9,820 bases of DNA from JOPF136 sp035272605 (GTDB lineage Bacteria > Acidobacteriota > Terriglobia > Acidiferrales > UBA7541), in NCBI GenBank assembly GCA_035272605.1, contig DATEQM010000102.1, positions 1-9,820 on the forward strand. Reading direction: 5' to 3'. The translations under genes and the position numbers were made by a program. How positions within the stretch are numbered: position 1 is the first letter of the stretch; each line of letters opens with the position of its first letter. The notes beneath the pieces were generated by a model. It made no database searches, was not told the origin of the DNA, and was given only the letters and a program-made list of their open reading frames with translations. Below are positions 6,963-9,820 of this stretch, in pieces.

Positions 6963-6995
6963 TCTGCGTTTCCCGCCGTGCAACGGCGCCGCAGA
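6963..6995 (+). promoter_or_regulatory. Two-tier hairpin in the ileS leader
   Basis: TCTGCG (6963-6968) pairs with CGCAGA (6990-6995). Inside it, CGCCGT (6974-6979) pairs with ACGGCG (6983-6988) around a three-base GCA loop. An asymmetric internal loop (five bases at 6969-6973 against one at 6989) separates the two perfect six-pair helices. The structure lies between the putative start of transcription (about 6951) and the ribosome site GGAG at 7011-7014. No T-run follows, so it is not a plain terminator, and it lacks any recognised T-box architecture. A role in translation or mRNA stability is possible but unproven. Confidence 0.4.
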
Positions 6996-7018
6996 CTCTC
7001 CTGGTGGAACGGAGCCCG

Positions 7019-9820
7019 ATGTCTGCGATTTTGAAACTAAAAGACACACTCAACCTTCCCCGCACCGCCTTTCCCATGAAGGCGAATCTGCCGCAGAGCG
7101 AGCCGCGGCAACTGGCGGAATGGGAAGCGGCGCACACCTACGAGCAGGTCCTGGAAGCCCGCGCTGGCGCGCCCGTTTACGTCTTTCACGACGGCCCGCC
7201 CTATCCCACCGGACACATCCACCTGGGCACCGCGCTCAATAAAATCCTGAAAGACATGGTCGTGCGCTCGAAATGCCTGGCCGGATTTCGCGCCGCCTTC
7301 ATTCCCGGCTGGGATTGCCATGGCCTGCCCATCGAAACTCAGGTGGAAAAGGAGCTGGGGGGGAGAAAGGGCGCGGCCGACCCCGTGGCATTCCGCAAAC
7401 AGTGCCGCGCCTACGCCGCGAAGTACGTGGAGGCCCACCGGCAGCAGTTCAAACGCCTGGGCATCTTTGCCCAGTGGGAGCGGCCCTACCTGACCATGGA
7501 CCCGCACTACGAGGCCGTGATTGCCGGCACCTTTCTGACCGTGTTGGAACGCGGCTACGTGTATCGCGGGCGCAAACCCGTCTACTGGTGCATCTTCGAC
7601 CGCACGGCTCTGGCCGAAGCGGAGGTGGAGTATGAAGACCACGCCAGCCCCTCCGTCTGGGTGAAGTTTCCGGTCGCCGCGGGCGGCGCTTCCGGGCTGC
7701 CCGGCGCGGACGTCGCCGCCGTCATCTGGACCACCACTCCGTGGACGTTGCCGCACAACCGCGCGCTCTGCTTCCATCCGGATTTCGACTACGCGGTCTT
7801 CGACACGTCTGCCGGCCCGCTCCTGTTCGCTGCAGACATGGCCGCGCAGGTAGCCGCGGGCACCGACCTGAAAATCGGCCCGCCTCGGGCGGGCAGCCGC
7901 TGGAAGGGGCGCGAGCTGGCCAGCCTGAAGTTCCGCCACCCGTTCCTCGATCTCGAGGTTCCGGCCGTGCTGGGCGACTACGTGACCACCGAGCAGGGCA
8001 GCGGCATCGTCCACACCGCGCCGGGCCATGGCGCCGAGGACTTCTACACCGGACAGAAGTACGGCCTGGAGACCTACGCGCCGCTCGATGACGAGGGGCG
8101 GTATCTGGAAGGCCTGCCCGAGTACAAAGGGAAATCGGTGTTCGAGGCCAACCCGGAAATCGTGGCGCTGCTGCGCCGCCGCGGCGCCCTGCTCGGCGAG
8201 GGCAAACTCACGCATAGCTATCCGCACTGCTGGCGCTGCCATCGCCCCGTGATTTTCCGAGCCACCGAGCAATGGTTCATCGGCATCGACCGGAACGATC
8301 TGCGCAAACGCACCCTGGAGGAAATTCACCGCGTAAAGTGGATGCCCGGCTGGGGTGAAGAGCGCATGGGCTCGATGGTGAGCGGCCGGCCGGACTGGTG
8401 CATTTCCCGCCAGCGCTTCTGGGGCGTTCCCATCGTGATTTTTTATTGCGACGCGTGTGGCGAGCGCCTCGAGGACGTCTCCAAGCTGCGCCACGTGCTC
8501 CCCTTTTTCGAGAAGGAAGGCGCGGACGCATGGTACGCCCATTCGCCCGAGGAGCTGCTTCCCCCGGGGACCACGTGCCGCTGCGGCGCGGCAGCCTGGC
8601 GCCGGGAAACGGACATCCTGGACGTCTGGTTCGACTCCGGCTCCAGCCACATGGCCGTGCTCACCGGCGGCGACGCGCGCTGGCCGGCCGACATGTATCT
8701 CGAGGGTCCCGACCAGTACCGCGGCTGGTTCCACTCGTCGCTGCTCATCGGCATGGCCGCGCGCGACGCCGCTCCCTACCGCGAGGTGCTCACCCACGGC
8801 TGGACCCTCGACGAGCACGGCCGCCCGATGTCCAAATCCCTGGGCAATGTGGTGCTGCCCAGCGAAATTTGCGAGAAATACGGCGCGGACCTGCTGCGCC
8901 TCTGGGTGGCTTCGCAGGATTACACCGCGGACGTGCGCATGTCCGAGCGGGTGATGACGCAGCTCTCCGAGGCCTATCGCAAAATCCGCAACACCTTTCG
9001 CTTCGCGCTCAGCAACCTCGCCGATTTCCAGCCCGCCTCCGGCGCTCTCGCGCCCGCGGATATGCGCGAGATGGACCGCTGGATGCTCGAGCGCACCGCC
9101 GAGCTCGCCGGCAAATGCGCCCAGTGGTACGCGTCTTACGAATTCCACCGCGTCTTCCACGCCGTCCATGATTTCTGCGCCGTGGAACTGAGCGCGTTCT
9201 ACTTCGACGTGCTCAAGGACCGCCTCTACACCTTCGCTCCGCGAAATCCCGCCCGCCGGTCGGCCCAGACTGCCGTGGAAGCTATCGCGCGCGCCCTGGC
9301 TAGCCTCCTGGCCCCCATTTGCGTCTTTACAACAGAGGAGGTGTGGAAGCACCTGCCGCGGCGCCCCGGTGACCCTCCCAGCGTTCACATGACGAGATTC
9401 CCTGCGGCCCAGGCTCTGGCAACGGGACTCTCCCCGGAGCGCATCGGAAAATGGCAGGAACTGCTGGGGGTGCGCGAGACCGTGTTGAAAGCTCTCGAAG
9501 AGAAGCGCAACGCGAAGGAGATCAACGCCTCGCTCGAGGCGCGCGTGCTCCTCCGTGCGGGCGGCCCGCTCGCCGGCCTGCTCCGGGAATTCGAACGGGA
9601 ACTTCCTGAGCTGTTTATCGTTTCACAGGTGGAGCTGGCCGCCCCGTCCGCCTCCGGAGATCACGGCAATGCCGCGGCGCTGGCCGTGGAGGTCGTGCAC
9701 GCGCAGGGGCTAAAATGCGAGCGCTGCTGGAACTATTCCACACACGTGGGCGACAGTGCGGAGTACCCTACTGTATGTGAGCGGTGCGTGGCCGCCCTGG
9801 AAGAAATCCAACGAATACCA
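7019..9820 (+). CDS. ileS: Isoleucyl-tRNA synthetase, type 1 (3' end beyond window)
   Basis: Charges tRNA-Ile with isoleucine in the cytoplasm and edits mischarged valine. The frame is uninterrupted for 934 codons to the last base. Seen: the N-terminus LNLPRTAFPMKANL (12-25); the HIGH-region motif as HLGT (68-71) inside GPPYPTGHIHLGTALNKILK; editing-domain residues WTTTPWTLP (237-245) and HTAPGHGAED (332-341, D341 matching the editing Asp); HCWRC; WCISRQRFWG (460-469); an internal Cys set (C477, C480, C520, C522); MSKSLGN (604-610) for the KMSKS loop; and the C-terminal zinc finger C900/C903/C920/C923. The C-terminal finger and overall pattern mark bacterial type 1, not the eukaryote-like type 2. 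E. coli IleRS is about 938 residues with its finger at nearly the same positions, so only a few codons should be missing. Start: ATG 7019 matches the family N-terminus, with GGAG four bases upstream (7011-7014). Odd: the last His of HIGH is Thr. Confidence 0.97.
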   Translation, partial: MSAILKLKDTLNLPRTAFPMKANLPQSEPRQLAEWEAAHTYEQVLEARAGAPVYVFHDGPPYPTGHIHLGTALNKILKDMVVRSKCLAGFRAAFIPGWDCHGLPIETQVEKELGGRKGAADPVAFRKQCRAYAAKYVEAHRQQFKRLGIFAQWERPYLTMDPHYEAVIAGTFLTVLERGYVYRGRKPVYWCIFDRTALAEAEVEYEDHASPSVWVKFPVAAGGASGLPGADVAAVIWTTTPWTLPHNRALCFHPDFDYAVFDTSAGPLLFAADMAAQVAAGTDLKIGPPRAGSRWKGRELASLKFRHPFLDLEVPAVLGDYVTTEQGSGIVHTAPGHGAEDFYTGQKYGLETYAPLDDEGRYLEGLPEYKGKSVFEANPEIVALLRRRGALLGEGKLTHSYPHCWRCHRPVIFRATEQWFIGIDRNDLRKRTLEEIHRVKWMPGWGEERMGSMVSGRPDWCISRQRFWGVPIVIFYCDACGERLEDVSKLRHVLPFFEKEGADAWYAHSPEELLPPGTTCRCGAAAWRRETDILDVWFDSGSSHMAVLTGGDARWPADMYLEGPDQYRGWFHSSLLIGMAARDAAPYREVLTHGWTLDEHGRPMSKSLGNVVLPSEICEKYGADLLRLWVASQDYTADVRMSERVMTQLSEAYRKIRNTFRFALSNLADFQPASGALAPADMREMDRWMLERTAELAGKCAQWYASYEFHRVFHAVHDFCAVELSAFYFDVLKDRLYTFAPRNPARRSAQTAVEAIARALASLLAPICVFTTEEVWKHLPRRPGDPPSVHMTRFPAAQALATGLSPERIGKWQELLGVRETVLKALEEKRNAKEINASLEARVLLRAGGPLAGLLREFERELPELFIVSQVELAAPSASGDHGNAAALAVEVVHAQGLKCERCWNYSTHVGDSAEYPTVCERCVAALEEIQRIP

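Noticed and set aside
7037..9388. 783-codon open frame on the minus strand opposite ileS
   Set aside because: It lies wholly antisense to a complete, well-conserved ileS and shows no recognisable domain. Long antisense frames are expected in GC-rich genes with strong third-position bias.

Overview
The window reads like ordinary chromosomal DNA from a high-GC Gram-negative bacterium, most likely an Acidobacteriota member. That assignment is an inference. It rests on the TonB-like protein with a long proline-rich cytoplasmic N-terminus, an acidobacterial-looking secreted protein, the hybrid epimerase-like protein, and an AGGCTGAAGCCT hairpin that I recall as a scattered intergenic repeat in this phylum. 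No phage, transposase, CRISPR, rRNA or tRNA was seen.

Layout. (1) Positions 26-1738, leftward: a multi-spanning membrane protein resembling GT-C/YfhO-like glycosyltransferases or 'PTPS-related' membrane proteins. (2) Positions 1739-2020: a 282-base divergent intergenic region holding the repeat-like hairpin. (3) Positions 2021-3124, rightward: a secreted CapA-family metallophosphatase-like protein. It converges with the next gene and overlaps it tail to tail by 29 bases. (4) Positions 6761 down to 3096, leftward: a likely four-gene operon. In transcription order it holds a TonB-family protein, a secreted protein of unknown function, a TerC/Alx-family metal transporter, and a small protein whose second half resembles methylmalonyl-CoA epimerase. 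Gaps are 72 and 28 bases, then a 4-base ATGA overlap. (5) Positions 6762-7018: a 257-base divergent region with a plausible sigma70 promoter and a two-tier hairpin in the leader of the next gene. (6) Position 7019 to the window edge, rightward: ileS, type 1 isoleucyl-tRNA synthetase. It is open to the last base and probably lacks only its final few codons.

How the genes work together. The ileS gene is housekeeping. The leftward operon suggests envelope-linked metal physiology, with a TonB energy transducer and a TerC-type (manganese-class) exporter, but the two other members have no established link to it. The membrane protein and the CapA protein could both serve cell-surface polysaccharide metabolism; only their adjacency supports this.

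I see no clearly new multi-gene system. The points most worth checking are the HLGT variant of the ileS HIGH motif, the ileS leader hairpin, the three-fold motif and CxxC pair in the TonB protein, the possible split beta-sandwich in the secreted protein, and the hybrid epimerase-like protein that lacks a canonical metal-binding histidine.
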